From Burkholderiales bacterium (lineage in GTDB: Bacteria > Pseudomonadota > Gammaproteobacteria > Burkholderiales > SG8-41): a stretch of 64,000 nt of DNA. Location of the stretch: NCBI GenBank assembly GCA_022841375.1, contig JALHRQ010000001.1, forward strand, positions 298,882-362,881. Reading direction: 5' to 3'. Below the pieces are notes generated by a model that saw nothing but the letters and a program-made list of their open reading frames with translations, made no database searches and had not been told where the DNA came from. The position numbers and the translations under genes are program-made. Position 1 is the stretch's first letter, and each line of letters starts with the position of its first letter. Of the stretch, positions 54,998 to 61,944 are shown piece after piece.

Positions 54998-55120
54998 TTA
55001 CTTCAGCTTGATCGCATCCAGCGTCTTCGGCTTTGCCAATCCGCCGGCCACCGGAACGGACTTTTTATCCTTCTTGGGCTTTTTCTTTTCCTTGTTGCTG
55101 CGCTGCTGACCTTTAGCCAT
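54998..55120 (-). CDS. 40-residue Lys-rich small protein
   Basis: The frame begins MAKGQQRSNKEKKKPKKDKK and ends in SVPVAGG and KPKTLDAIKLK. It has AAGGA about 10 nt before the ATG and its own strong terminator, so I consider it a real gene. Similar short KGQQRSNKE-type basic proteins are familiar in betaproteobacteria, though this cannot be confirmed here. The charge suggests RNA, DNA or ribosome binding (inference). Confidence 0.72.
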   Translation of the reverse strand: MAKGQQRSNKEKKKPKKDKKSVPVAGGLAKPKTLDAIKLK

Positions 55121-55160
55121 GATCGGAGTCCTTGAGAGTCCTGCGTGAAGAATCAGAAAG

Positions 55161-55301
55161 AAGTGGACAAACCACTTCGCCGCTACTGACCGGATATTAC
55201 GCTGCTAAGGGCCAAAAGGCCCTTAGCAAGTCCTCCTGGGGGACGCCGCAAAGAATCCAAAAGGAATTCTTTGCAAGTCCCCGGAGGGGGCTGGTGACGC
55301 A
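55161..55301. repeat. Group of short hairpin repeats
   Basis: Three hairpins lie in tandem: AAGTGG/CCACTT (55161-55177), GCTAAGGGCC-AAAA-GGCCCTTAGC-type 10-bp stem (55204-55227), and GCAAAGAATCC with GGAATTCTTTGC (55248-55274). The last two are each followed by an AAGTCC(T/C)C...GGGGG unit, a pattern also present at 60.95 kb. No gene is supportable in 55121-55564. Confidence 0.75.
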
Positions 55302-55366
55302 TCGTTGGGCGCAAATCCGGCTACAAAAATAGTGATCCGTAGTCCCGTACTCCGGATGCAGCCCTC

Positions 55367-55462
55367 GTAGCCCGGATGGAGGCCGCAGGCCGCAATCCGG
55401 GGCCACTATCGAATAATCCATCACAACCTTCCCCCGGATGGCGCTCCGCTTATCCGGGCTAC
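55367..55462. repeat. REP pair, 96 bp
   Basis: Inverted ends GTAGCCCGGATGGAGG and TATCCGGGCTAC flank a variable centre with GGCCACTATCGAATAAT. Closest copy is at 58379-58472. Confidence 0.85.
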
Positions 55463-55564
55463 CAACCCCGACCAAATCACGGACTCCAACAATTAATCCC
55501 GCAACCCCTGGTCATCACCCGCCTGAACAGGGTATTTTCAAAGCCATAACAAGGAGGAGTTTTA

Positions 55565-56533
55565 ATGAACACCGCATCCCGCACCCTGCAGCGCGCCCTC
55601 ATCGCCGCGCTGCTCATCGCACCTGGCCTCGCCACTGCCGCCTATCCCGAGCGCCCGGTACGCATCATCGTGCCGGTGTCTGCCGGCGGCGGTGTGGATG
55701 CGCTGGCACGGATCATCGGCCAGCATTACAACGCGGTATGGGGCCAGCCCTTCATCATCGACAACCGGCCCGGCGCCGGCGGCAGCCTCGGCCCCGAAAT
55801 GGTCGCGCGCGCCACACCCGACGGCTACACGCTGATGGTCAGCAGCAGCAGCTACATCACCAACGCCGCGATCCGCAGCGTGCGTTACGACCCGATTGCC
55901 GACTTTCAGCCGATCAGCAAACTCACCACCAACCCGTATCTGATCGTCGTCACCCCGTCGCTGCCGGTCAAAACCGTCAGCGACCTGATCAACCTCGCCA
56001 AAGCCAAACCGGACACCATCACCTATGCCTCATCGGGCACCGGCGGCGTGCTGCACCTGGGCGGCGAACTGCTCGCGACACTGGCCGGCATCAAAATGAC
56101 CCACGTGCCGTACAAAGGTGTCGCCGACGGCTACCCCGCAGTGATCTCCGGCCAGGTGAACTGGATGCTCGGCAGCCCGATCTCCGCGCAGCCGCTGATG
56201 AAAGCCGGCCGCATGCGCGGCATCGCCGTCACCAGTGAAAAACGCCTCAAGGCCCTGCCCGACCTGCCGGCCATCGGCGAGACCGTGCCCGGCTATGAAG
56301 TGAGCGCGTGGTTCGGCCTGTTCGCACCGGCGAAACTACCGCCCGCCATCGTCGAGCAGCTCTACAAGGAAGCCGCCAAAGCGGTGACCGAACCCAAGCT
56401 CGCGGCCAATATGGAAGCCGGCGGCACCGAGACCGTCGGCAACACGCCGCGCGAATTCACCCAGCAGGCCAAAAACGAATATGAGAAGTGGCGCAACGTG
56501 GTGAAGAAGGCCAATCTCAAGCTGGAGAATTAA
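55565..56533 (+). CDS. Bug/TctC-family periplasmic solute receptor
   Basis: The 322-residue protein has a signal peptide ending ATAA, then YPERPVRIIVPVSAGGGVDALARIIG, RPGAGGSLGPEMVA and PDGYTLMVSSSS. PYKGVADGYPAVISGQVNW is the second-lobe loop. The ATG follows AAGGAGGAGTTTTA. It is monocistronic between repeats; the ligand is unknown. Confidence 0.94.
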   Translation: MNTASRTLQRALIAALLIAPGLATAAYPERPVRIIVPVSAGGGVDALARIIGQHYNAVWGQPFIIDNRPGAGGSLGPEMVARATPDGYTLMVSSSSYITNAAIRSVRYDPIADFQPISKLTTNPYLIVVTPSLPVKTVSDLINLAKAKPDTITYASSGTGGVLHLGGELLATLAGIKMTHVPYKGVADGYPAVISGQVNWMLGSPISAQPLMKAGRMRGIAVTSEKRLKALPDLPAIGETVPGYEVSAWFGLFAPAKLPPAIVEQLYKEAAKAVTEPKLAANMEAGGTETVGNTPREFTQQAKNEYEKWRNVVKKANLKLEN

Positions 56534-56560
56534 GCACCCAACCCACAGCCGCGCCAAAGG

Positions 56561-56578
56561 AAGTCACTTGGGTGACTT
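56561..56578. repeat. Short palindromic repeat
   Basis: AAGTCAC-TTGG-GTGACTT is a palindromic copy of the short repeat that is also nested in the REP elements at 20.5 and 51.8 kb and in the lexA-like gene at 58.2 kb. Confidence 0.7.
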
Positions 56579-56622
56579 CTTGATCGAAGCCACCTGAGGA
56601 GAAGCAATATCTCCCGTTTGCT

Positions 56623-56708
56623 GTCATGCCCGCGGACGCGGGCATCCAGGGTCGGCCGAGAGGCCAATGCCCTTTTAATTCCTGGATTCCGGCTTCCGCC
56701 GGAATGAC
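56623..56708. repeat. 86-bp MITE-like element, copy 1
   Basis: The element begins GTCATGCCCGCGGA and ends CCGCCGGAATGAC, as inverted ends, with an internal GGTCGGCCGAGAGGCC. Two closely related 86-bp copies lie at 63690 and 63865. Confidence 0.85.
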
Positions 56709-56760
56709 GTCAATGACTGCCGGTCTGCAGTATTCGTAAGCGGTAAGCCAAAAACACCAC

Positions 56761-57138
56761 TTACGACACCAGCATCGAAACCGACCCGGCCGCTCGCCCG
56801 CGAGCCTTCGGGCGGATCACGATCTGCACATCGCGATCCAGCAGCGTCAGAAAACGCATCAACCGCTCGACCGAAAACCGTGTGAGCTTGTAATTACGCA
56901 ACTCCGAGACATGCGGCTGCGGAATTCCGAACAACGCTGCCGCCTGCGCCTGGGTGAACGGACGTGCGGTGATCAACTCATTCAACTGCATGGCAAGCTG
57001 CACACGCAATCTGCGTTCATCAGAATCCGCAAAGCCCAGATCGGCAAATACGTTGCCGCTACCTGCATCCACGGCATCCATTTTTCCGGGATGCGCTTTT
57101 GCAGATCGTTTTATCTTGGCAGCAACTTTATTGACCAT
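56761..57138 (-). CDS. higA: HigA-type XRE-family antitoxin
   Basis: The protein of about 125 residues has a Lys-rich N-terminus and a helix-turn-helix in the C-terminal half (TQAQAAALFGIPQPHVSELRNYK, then FSVERLMRFLTLLDRDVQIVI). It is of the XRE/HigA2 type that binds its own promoter with the toxin. The ATG at 57138 overlaps the end of the toxin gene by 11 bp, so the toxin precedes the antitoxin, as in higBA operons. Confidence 0.88.
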   Translation of the reverse strand: MVNKVAAKIKRSAKAHPGKMDAVDAGSGNVFADLGFADSDERRLRVQLAMQLNELITARPFTQAQAAALFGIPQPHVSELRNYKLTRFSVERLMRFLTLLDRDVQIVIRPKARGRAAGSVSMLVS

Positions 57139-57502
57139 AACGCACCTCGTAATCTGCACACGCCGCTTTCAAACGCTCACGTATCAATCCGACATCCTGT
57201 TGCGCAGTGCGAACCCCGGAAGGCGATTTTTTCTGGAAGCTATGCAACACGTACACCGCCTTCTCAAACCGCACCACAAACACCACGCGCCAAGTATCGC
57301 CGCGCCAATCCTCCACCAACTCAAACACGGCCGGGCCCTCACCTTTCCAAGGCTTGGCCGAGGGCGGCATACCGCCAGCCTGCACCACGCCCAGCGCGTA
57401 TCCGAGACTGTCGATAACCAGCGCCGGGAATCCCAGCAAATCTTTTTTTGCAGAGCCCACCCAATGCAGCGGTTTCTCCGGCACGCCCGGTTTCTTGGTC
57501 AT
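57128..57502 (-). CDS. higB: HigB/RelE-type toxin (Gp49-like)
   Basis: The 124-residue protein matches phage Gp49-like RelE-superfamily toxins: LHWVGSAKKDLLGFP, FELVEDWRGDTWRVVFVVRFEKAVYVLHSFQKKSP. Such toxins cleave mRNA on the ribosome. It is followed by its antitoxin. An operator-like palindrome lies at the promoter. Confidence 0.9.
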   Translation of the reverse strand: MTKKPGVPEKPLHWVGSAKKDLLGFPALVIDSLGYALGVVQAGGMPPSAKPWKGEGPAVFELVEDWRGDTWRVVFVVRFEKAVYVLHSFQKKSPSGVRTAQQDVGLIRERLKAACADYEVRYGQ

Positions 57503-57505
57503 GAT

Positions 57506-57523
57506 TATACCTTATTAGGTATA
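57506..57523. promoter_or_regulatory. Operator-like palindrome of the higBA operon
   Basis: TATACCT-TATT-AGGTATA is a perfect 7-bp dyad 3 bp upstream of the toxin ATG. It probably covers the -10 region and is the likely autoregulatory HigBA site. Confidence 0.75.
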
Positions 57524-57541
57524 TTTATCATTGAGCGAACC

Positions 57542-57620
57542 GGTCACAATTTGTGACCAGTTAACATTTTTAACAATAAAATCAATTACTTATTATATTG
57601 AGGTCGCAGATTGCGACCTC
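57542..57620. promoter_or_regulatory. Pair of related 17-bp operator palindromes
   Basis: GGTCACAATTTGTGACC (57542-57558) and GGTCGCAGATTGCGACC (57603-57619, inside a 9-bp-arm dyad 57600-57620) share the consensus GGTCRCA-N3-TGYGACC and are about 60 bp apart. They lie in the AT-rich gap between the divergent higBA and lexA-like genes. They point to a dimeric regulator. Confidence 0.7.
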
Positions 57621-57680
57621 AAGATTTCCGCACCAAATCACAGGAACCGCTCATCACCCTGCCCGGAGCCTCCATTGACC

Positions 57681-57698
57681 ACCGAACGATCGTTCGGT
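57681..57698. promoter_or_regulatory. Perfect 18-bp palindrome before the lexA-like gene
   Basis: ACCGAACGATCGTTCGGT is a perfect dyad. It ends 11 bp before the ATG at 57710 and is the obvious candidate for the repressor's own operator, in a LexA-like autoregulatory position. Confidence 0.75.
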
Positions 57699-57709
57699 AT
57701 CGTAACCCC

Positions 57710-58309
57710 ATGGCTGACGACGCTCAATATCTGGCAAAACTGCAGGACTACTACGCCCGCCACCGCATGCTGCCCTCCTACTCGGGGATCGGGGCACTGG
57801 TCGGGCTCAGCTCCAAAGCCTCGGTGGCGGAGATGGCGATGCGACTCAAAGCGGAAGGTTTTCTGGACAGCGCGCCGGACCGCCGGCTGAAACCGGGTAA
57901 ACGTTTTTTTGAACGCCCGGTTGCTGAAAGCGTGCGCGCCGGCATGCCGGCCCCCGCAGCCGACACCCGGCCTGACGGCATCAGCATTGATGAATACCTC
58001 GTCGGCAAACCCTCACGCACCATCCTGATCACCGTCAAAGGCGATTCAATGATCGATGCCGGCATTCACCCGGGTGACCGTGTCGTGGTCGAAAAGCGCG
58101 TGGCGGCAGTGCCGGGCGACATTGTTGTCGCCATCGTCGACAACGAATTCACGTTAAAACGCCTCGCCCGCGAAAAAGGCCGCCTCGTCCTCAAACCGGA
58201 GAACAAAGCCTATCCGGTGCTCCGCCCCGAAGGAAGTCCCCTTGGGGGGAGGCCGAAGGAAGACGCCGAGATCTATGGCGTGGTGGTGGGGTTGGTGCGG
58301 AAATACTGA
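57710..58309 (+). CDS. LexA-like S24 self-cleaving repressor
   Basis: The 199-residue protein has an N-terminal LexA-type winged helix (LPSYSGIGALVGLSSKASVAEM) and a C-terminal S24 protease domain. The cleavage site is A77-G78, the nucleophile S113 (KGDSMIDAG) and the Lys K150 (FTLKRLAR). It is shorter than typical LexA and may be a second, specialised LexA-like repressor rather than the SOS master. The C-terminus contains an in-frame insertion of a genomic short repeat (residues 174-183). No ribosome-binding site is seen before the ATG. Confidence 0.9.
   Translation: MADDAQYLAKLQDYYARHRMLPSYSGIGALVGLSSKASVAEMAMRLKAEGFLDSAPDRRLKPGKRFFERPVAESVRAGMPAPAADTRPDGISIDEYLVGKPSRTILITVKGDSMIDAGIHPGDRVVVEKRVAAVPGDIVVAIVDNEFTLKRLAREKGRLVLKPENKAYPVLRPEGSPLGGRPKEDAEIYGVVVGLVRKY
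58231..58257. repeat. Short genomic repeat inserted in frame in the lexA-like gene
   Basis: The bases GAAGGAAGTCCCCTTGGG and following GG-rich tract match the 27-bp repeat of the REP elements at 20.5 and 51.8 kb. They are flanked by a direct repeat CCGAAGGAAG and encode a GSPLGGRPK-type loop before the conserved EDAEIYGVVVGLVRKY end. Confidence 0.8.
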
Positions 58310-58378
58310 GGCGGCCGCGCGCACCACGCATCCGCAGTTCCCCGCAGATGCGTATTCCGTGCGCTAACCCGCAGCCCC

Positions 58379-58472
58379 GTAGCCCGGATGCAGGCCGAAG
58401 GCCGTAATCCGGGGCCACCCTTGAACAATGCCGCCGCCCTCCCCGGATTCCGCTGCGCTTCATCCGGGCTAC
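58379..58472. repeat. REP pair, 94 bp
   Basis: Inverted ends GTAGCCCGGATGCAGG and CATCCGGGCTAC surround a centre with GGCCACCCTTGAACAAT. Closest copy is at 55367-55462. Confidence 0.85.
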
Positions 58473-58491
58473 AAAACCCGTAACCTGGCAA

Positions 58492-59463
58492 TCAATCGAC
58501 CGTAATCCCCGTCGCCTTCACCAGCTTGGTGAAGCGCTCGACCTCGCTCTTGATGTGCGCGGCGAACTGTTCGGGCGTGCCGCCCACGGCATCGAAGCCC
58601 ATCTTCTTCAGCGCGCCTGATACATCGGGCAGCGCCAGGGCCTTAACGGACTCGGCATTGACGCGGCTGATGATGGCCGGCGGTGTGCCCGCGGGTGCCA
58701 GCAGGCCGAACCACGACGTGACTTCAAAGCCCGGATAACCGGCCTCGGTCATCGTCGGCAGTTCGGGCATCAGCGGCGCGCGTTTCGGCGTGGTGACCGC
58801 GAGCACCCGCGCCTTGCCGGATTTGGCGTGCGGCTCGATGCCGACCACGGTAAAGAACATCACCGACACCTCACCGCTCAGCAGCCCGGTCAGTGCAGGC
58901 GTGGTGCCCTTGTACGGCACATGCACCAGCTTGATACCCGCCATCATGTTCAGCAGCTCGCCGCTCAGGTGATGGGTGCTGCCGTTGCCGGCGGAACCGT
59001 AGTTGAGATCGCCCGGCCGCTTCTTCGCCAGCGCGACCAGCTCCTTCACGTTCTTCACCGGCAGCGACGGGTGCGCCGTCAGCACATAGGGCGTGGACGC
59101 AATCAGGATGATCGGCGAGAAATCCTTGATTGCATCGTAGGGCAGCTTTTTATACACCGCAGGGTTGGAGCCGTGCGTGGAGTTGTTGGCCATGAACAGC
59201 GTGTAGCCGTCGGCCGGCGAACGCGCCGCCGCTTCGGTGCCGACCGCACCACCCGCACCCGGCCGCGCCTCGATGATGAACTGCTGGCCCATCTGCCCGG
59301 CGAGCTTGGCCGTCAGTACCCGGCTGATGTTATCCGTCGCGCTGCCCGGCGCCTGTGCAATCAGGATGCGGATCGGTTTAGCGGGATAGGTCTGGGCCGC
59401 AGCCGGCAGCGCCATCAGCGCCGCGACACCGGTTAGTACTGAAACTGAGAGTTGAAAACGCAT
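58492..59463 (-). CDS. Bug/TctC-family periplasmic solute receptor
   Basis: The 323-residue protein has a signal peptide ending LPAAAQ, then TYPAKPIRILIAQAPGSATDNISRVL, RPGAGGAVGTEAA and PADGYTLFMANNS. PYKGTTPALTGLLSGE is the second-lobe loop. The ATG follows TTAGGAGGAAAC. It is monocistronic; the ligand is unknown. Confidence 0.94.
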   Translation of the reverse strand: MRFQLSVSVLTGVAALMALPAAAQTYPAKPIRILIAQAPGSATDNISRVLTAKLAGQMGQQFIIEARPGAGGAVGTEAAARSPADGYTLFMANNSTHGSNPAVYKKLPYDAIKDFSPIILIASTPYVLTAHPSLPVKNVKELVALAKKRPGDLNYGSAGNGSTHHLSGELLNMMAGIKLVHVPYKGTTPALTGLLSGEVSVMFFTVVGIEPHAKSGKARVLAVTTPKRAPLMPELPTMTEAGYPGFEVTSWFGLLAPAGTPPAIISRVNAESVKALALPDVSGALKKMGFDAVGGTPEQFAAHIKSEVERFTKLVKATGITVD

Positions 59464-59557
59464 GTTTCCTCCTAAGTCTTTGTTATGGATAACGACGGGC
59501 GATCTTATACCGAATTCGCAAATACTTGAGATGGTTCTGCATGAACGATCCCGGTGT

Positions 59558-60265
59558 TCATGCGTCATCCAATGCCTTGATTTGCCCCAGTCTGAGTGCC
59601 AGCAGTTTTACGCGTTCCGTCAGGGATTCGTCGGGAAACACAATGCCGGGCAAGGCATCCATAAAGCGCGGCATGTCCAAAAGCAAGCGGCATTGCGCCG
59701 CCAGATACTGCCGCAACTCAGCCCCTGCTTCCGTGATTTCAGAGACCAGTTCCGGCCTTCCGTCCACCACATTGACGATGTCCTCCAGATCATGGCTGCC
59801 GAGCAGATCCCCTCGGCCCCGATCAACAAACGCCTCGAATTTTGTGGCGAGAAAAGCAGGTGCGCTGATCAGGCGGATGACCAACCCGCCCGGCAATGTC
59901 ACTTTCCGGGCTGTTTGCATCGCCAGCGGATACCAGCGATTGGCAAAGCCGAGTACGCCCGGATCCATCGGCATCAGATCCACTTCGAGGTTGTCGTAAC
60001 GCCAGCGGCAAATGGGCGCATCCTGCGCCAGATCCCGCTTGAAACCGAGACGGGCAAACTGCACTTCCAGCGCGTGATACCCGCTCAGCGCCTCCACCCG
60101 CGCCACCAGATCCACATCGAAAGTGACCCGCGTCGGCGCAGCAGCCGGATCGGTCAACAACAAATCCACCGCACAGCCACCGACAAAGACCAGCTGCTCA
60201 CGCAGCGCACCGAGCGCACCCGCAACCAGTTCAAGCTTGGCCACATTCGGATGCCGCGCCCTCAT
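59558..60265 (-). CDS. Nucleotidyltransferase (AbiEii-like), partner of the winged-helix protein
   Basis: The 235-residue protein has the nucleotidyltransferase motif LVFVGGCAVDLLLTD...FDVDLVARV (GG plus D-x-D) and a C-terminal helical part with ATKFEAFVDRGRGD. This family includes toxins such as AbiEii that transfer nucleotides to RNA or proteins. Its ATG overlaps the stop of the upstream winged-helix gene by 4 bp, as in AbiE-type toxin-antitoxin or related operons. Confidence 0.88.
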   Translation of the reverse strand: MRARHPNVAKLELVAGALGALREQLVFVGGCAVDLLLTDPAAAPTRVTFDVDLVARVEALSGYHALEVQFARLGFKRDLAQDAPICRWRYDNLEVDLMPMDPGVLGFANRWYPLAMQTARKVTLPGGLVIRLISAPAFLATKFEAFVDRGRGDLLGSHDLEDIVNVVDGRPELVSEITEAGAELRQYLAAQCRLLLDMPRFMDALPGIVFPDESLTERVKLLALRLGQIKALDDA

Positions 60266-60798
60266 TGGAAATAGGGCTCCAGCAGCTTTTGCGCGGCCTC
60301 ACGTTCGCGGGCCTGGCCACTGCGAATCGCATCAAACAGCGCGAGCACGGCGTACAAGCGCGGATCCCGGAGAGCCGCATCGGCCGCGGAAGGATAAAGC
60401 GGCGCCAGACTCAGTCCGCGCGCCGTGCCCCCGGCATGAGGCCACACCGGCACCGGGTCGCTCGAAGGCGCAATCACACCGTTCAGGGGCGCAGCGCCAT
60501 AAGCCGTGGGAACACCGCGCGCGAGCGTGCCCCACACCGGCGCAAACGCGTACTTCGCGCCATGCAGCACAAATTCCTGCAACTGCGGTTTCAGCAGCAC
60601 GGGCCGGCGCGCCTCAAACATGACCAAGCGCGCCGTGGCCGCACGCTTGAGCGCACCATGCACCGCCGAGATGGCCAGGCCGGTCTGCTCCGCCAGTTCC
60701 GCATAACCCGCGCTGGCATCCTCGCGGCTCAGCAACGCCAGCAATACATACAGGTCCTGCGGCTTCAACGACACCTGCCGGTTACTTATTTTAGGCAT
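60262..60798 (-). CDS. Winged-helix regulator or antitoxin coupled to the nucleotidyltransferase
   Basis: The 178-residue protein starts with a winged helix (LYVLLALLSREDASAGYAEL, then TGLAISAVHGALKRA) and has a C-terminal domain with PVLLKPQLQEFVLHGAKYAFAP. Position and coupling suggest an AbiEi-like antitoxin/repressor, but the similarity is structural only. The promoter region has a large AT-rich inverted repeat. Confidence 0.78.
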   Translation of the reverse strand: MPKISNRQVSLKPQDLYVLLALLSREDASAGYAELAEQTGLAISAVHGALKRAATARLVMFEARRPVLLKPQLQEFVLHGAKYAFAPVWGTLARGVPTAYGAAPLNGVIAPSSDPVPVWPHAGGTARGLSLAPLYPSAADAALRDPRLYAVLALFDAIRSGQAREREAAQKLLEPYFQ

Positions 60799-60799
60799 A

Positions 60800-60886
60800 T
60801 TCTCAATTCAAGAAATACGAATAACCTTATAATACAAGTGATTAAAAGTATAAATCAAGTTATATTCTTATTTCTTGAATTAAGAA
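60800..60886. promoter_or_regulatory. Long AT-rich inverted repeat at the winged-helix/nucleotidyltransferase promoter
   Basis: Arms 60800-60829 and 60857-60886 pair with few mismatches around CAATTCAAGAAATAcGAAT and ATTcTTATTTCTTGAATT. The arrangement suggests autoregulation. It ends 1-2 bp from the ATG at 60798. Confidence 0.7.
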
Positions 60887-60931
60887 AATATTGTGGACCG
60901 GCCTCAACCATGAAGCAGCGCCGAGGCAACA

Positions 60932-60969
60932 GGGGCGCTGCGAAGCAAGTCCTCCTGGGGGTCGCCCCG
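60932..60969. repeat. Short GC-rich repeat
   Basis: GGGGCGCTGCGAAGCAAGTC and the following CCTCCTGGGGGTCGCCCC match the repeat units at 55204-55300 in the AAGTCCTCCTGGGGG part. Confidence 0.65.
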
Positions 60970-60971
60970 CC

Positions 60972-61448
60972 TCACCAACACCAATCCGTTGCGAGGGCCT
61001 CCCAATTCAGCGACTGGATATGCGCCAGCACCTCTGCATCCACCGGCAACGCAAAATCATCCTGAAACCAGATCAGCGTTAACGACGACATCGGCTCGGA
61101 ATCCGGTTTTGCCAACTCACCCGAATTGAACACCGCCACACACACCACGGCCGGGAGCTGCTCGTAATGCATTTGCTGATCGCGCGCCGCGTTCTGTTCC
61201 GCGCTCATCCCGGTGAGCTTCAAGTAACTTGCCGAAGCGGGCTTGCGCTCAACGGGCATTAATCGCGGCGGCACCAGATACGGCGCTGCACCCTCAAGAC
61301 CGTGCCGCAAGGCCCGCGAACGCGCATCCTCAATGATCCTGCCGTTCATTCCGCGATTGGGCATACCTGCCAATACACCGGCGTAAGAGCGCCATTGCTC
61401 CAGATGGGTAAGCAAAATCTCACGCCCCGAATTCAATGTGATATTCAT
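60972..61448 (-). CDS. Conserved-looking hypothetical protein
   Basis: I do not recognise this 158-residue protein. It has no signal peptide or membrane helix. Residues 80-110 are Ala-rich, and the C-terminus has Trp-rich SSLTLIWFQDDFALP and a final WEALATDWCW. It follows the HEPN gene by 76 bp on the same strand and may be part of that operon. Confidence 0.65.
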   Translation of the reverse strand: MNITLNSGREILLTHLEQWRSYAGVLAGMPNRGMNGRIIEDARSRALRHGLEGAAPYLVPPRLMPVERKPASASYLKLTGMSAEQNAARDQQMHYEQLPAVVCVAVFNSGELAKPDSEPMSSLTLIWFQDDFALPVDAEVLAHIQSLNWEALATDWCW

Positions 61449-61524
61449 TTGCGTCCGATCAGCAAAGCCGTGGGCCTGGATCCTTGAAGGAATTCACCTT
61501 GGCGGACATTCGGGAGACAGCGCA

Positions 61525-61944
61525 CTAAGAAACCTCGCGCTGCTCCAGCGCAGCAGCCACCGCACGCGCCGCCGTCAACAGATCAGCCAGCAGACGATCA
61601 TCAATATTCAGATCGCCTTCGTATTCACCAACGTTGCGCACATCATGGCATTTCGCCAGCACACGCCACACTTCGGGCCCGAGACCCAGCGTATGCGGCA
61701 GCACCTGGAACACGATGTAACGATTGGCCGGGCGATACCCCTTCAATCTCAAAGCCGCCAGACACAGCGCATGGGCCGCGTTGTAGGCCAGATCGAAGCG
61801 TCCTTCCAGTGATAGCGTGGCATTGGATGCATCGCGCAAACGCGCCAGACCGGAACGCTGCAGACCGGCAAATTCCTGCGCATCCGGCGGCTCCGCCTTC
61901 AGCGACTTGCCCGGACCACTCAGCGCCTCAAGCGGCGAGCTCAT
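61525..61944 (-). CDS. HEPN-domain protein, partner of the nucleotidyltransferase
   Basis: The 139-residue all-helical protein has the HEPN-type active-site motif, here R-N-V-G-E-Y (CHDVRNVGEYEGDLN), and a preceding YNAAHALCLAAL helix. HEPN proteins of HEPN-MNT pairs are RNases or tRNA-targeting toxins. Its ATG lies 17 bp inside the end of the nucleotidyltransferase gene, so the two are co-translated. Confidence 0.85.
   Translation of the reverse strand: MSSPLEALSGPGKSLKAEPPDAQEFAGLQRSGLARLRDASNATLSLEGRFDLAYNAAHALCLAALRLKGYRPANRYIVFQVLPHTLGLGPEVWRVLAKCHDVRNVGEYEGDLNIDDRLLADLLTAARAVAAALEQREVS

Noticed and set aside
55161..55462. Possible CRISPR array
   Set aside because: Repeats differ in sequence and spacing, with no regular spacers or cas genes.
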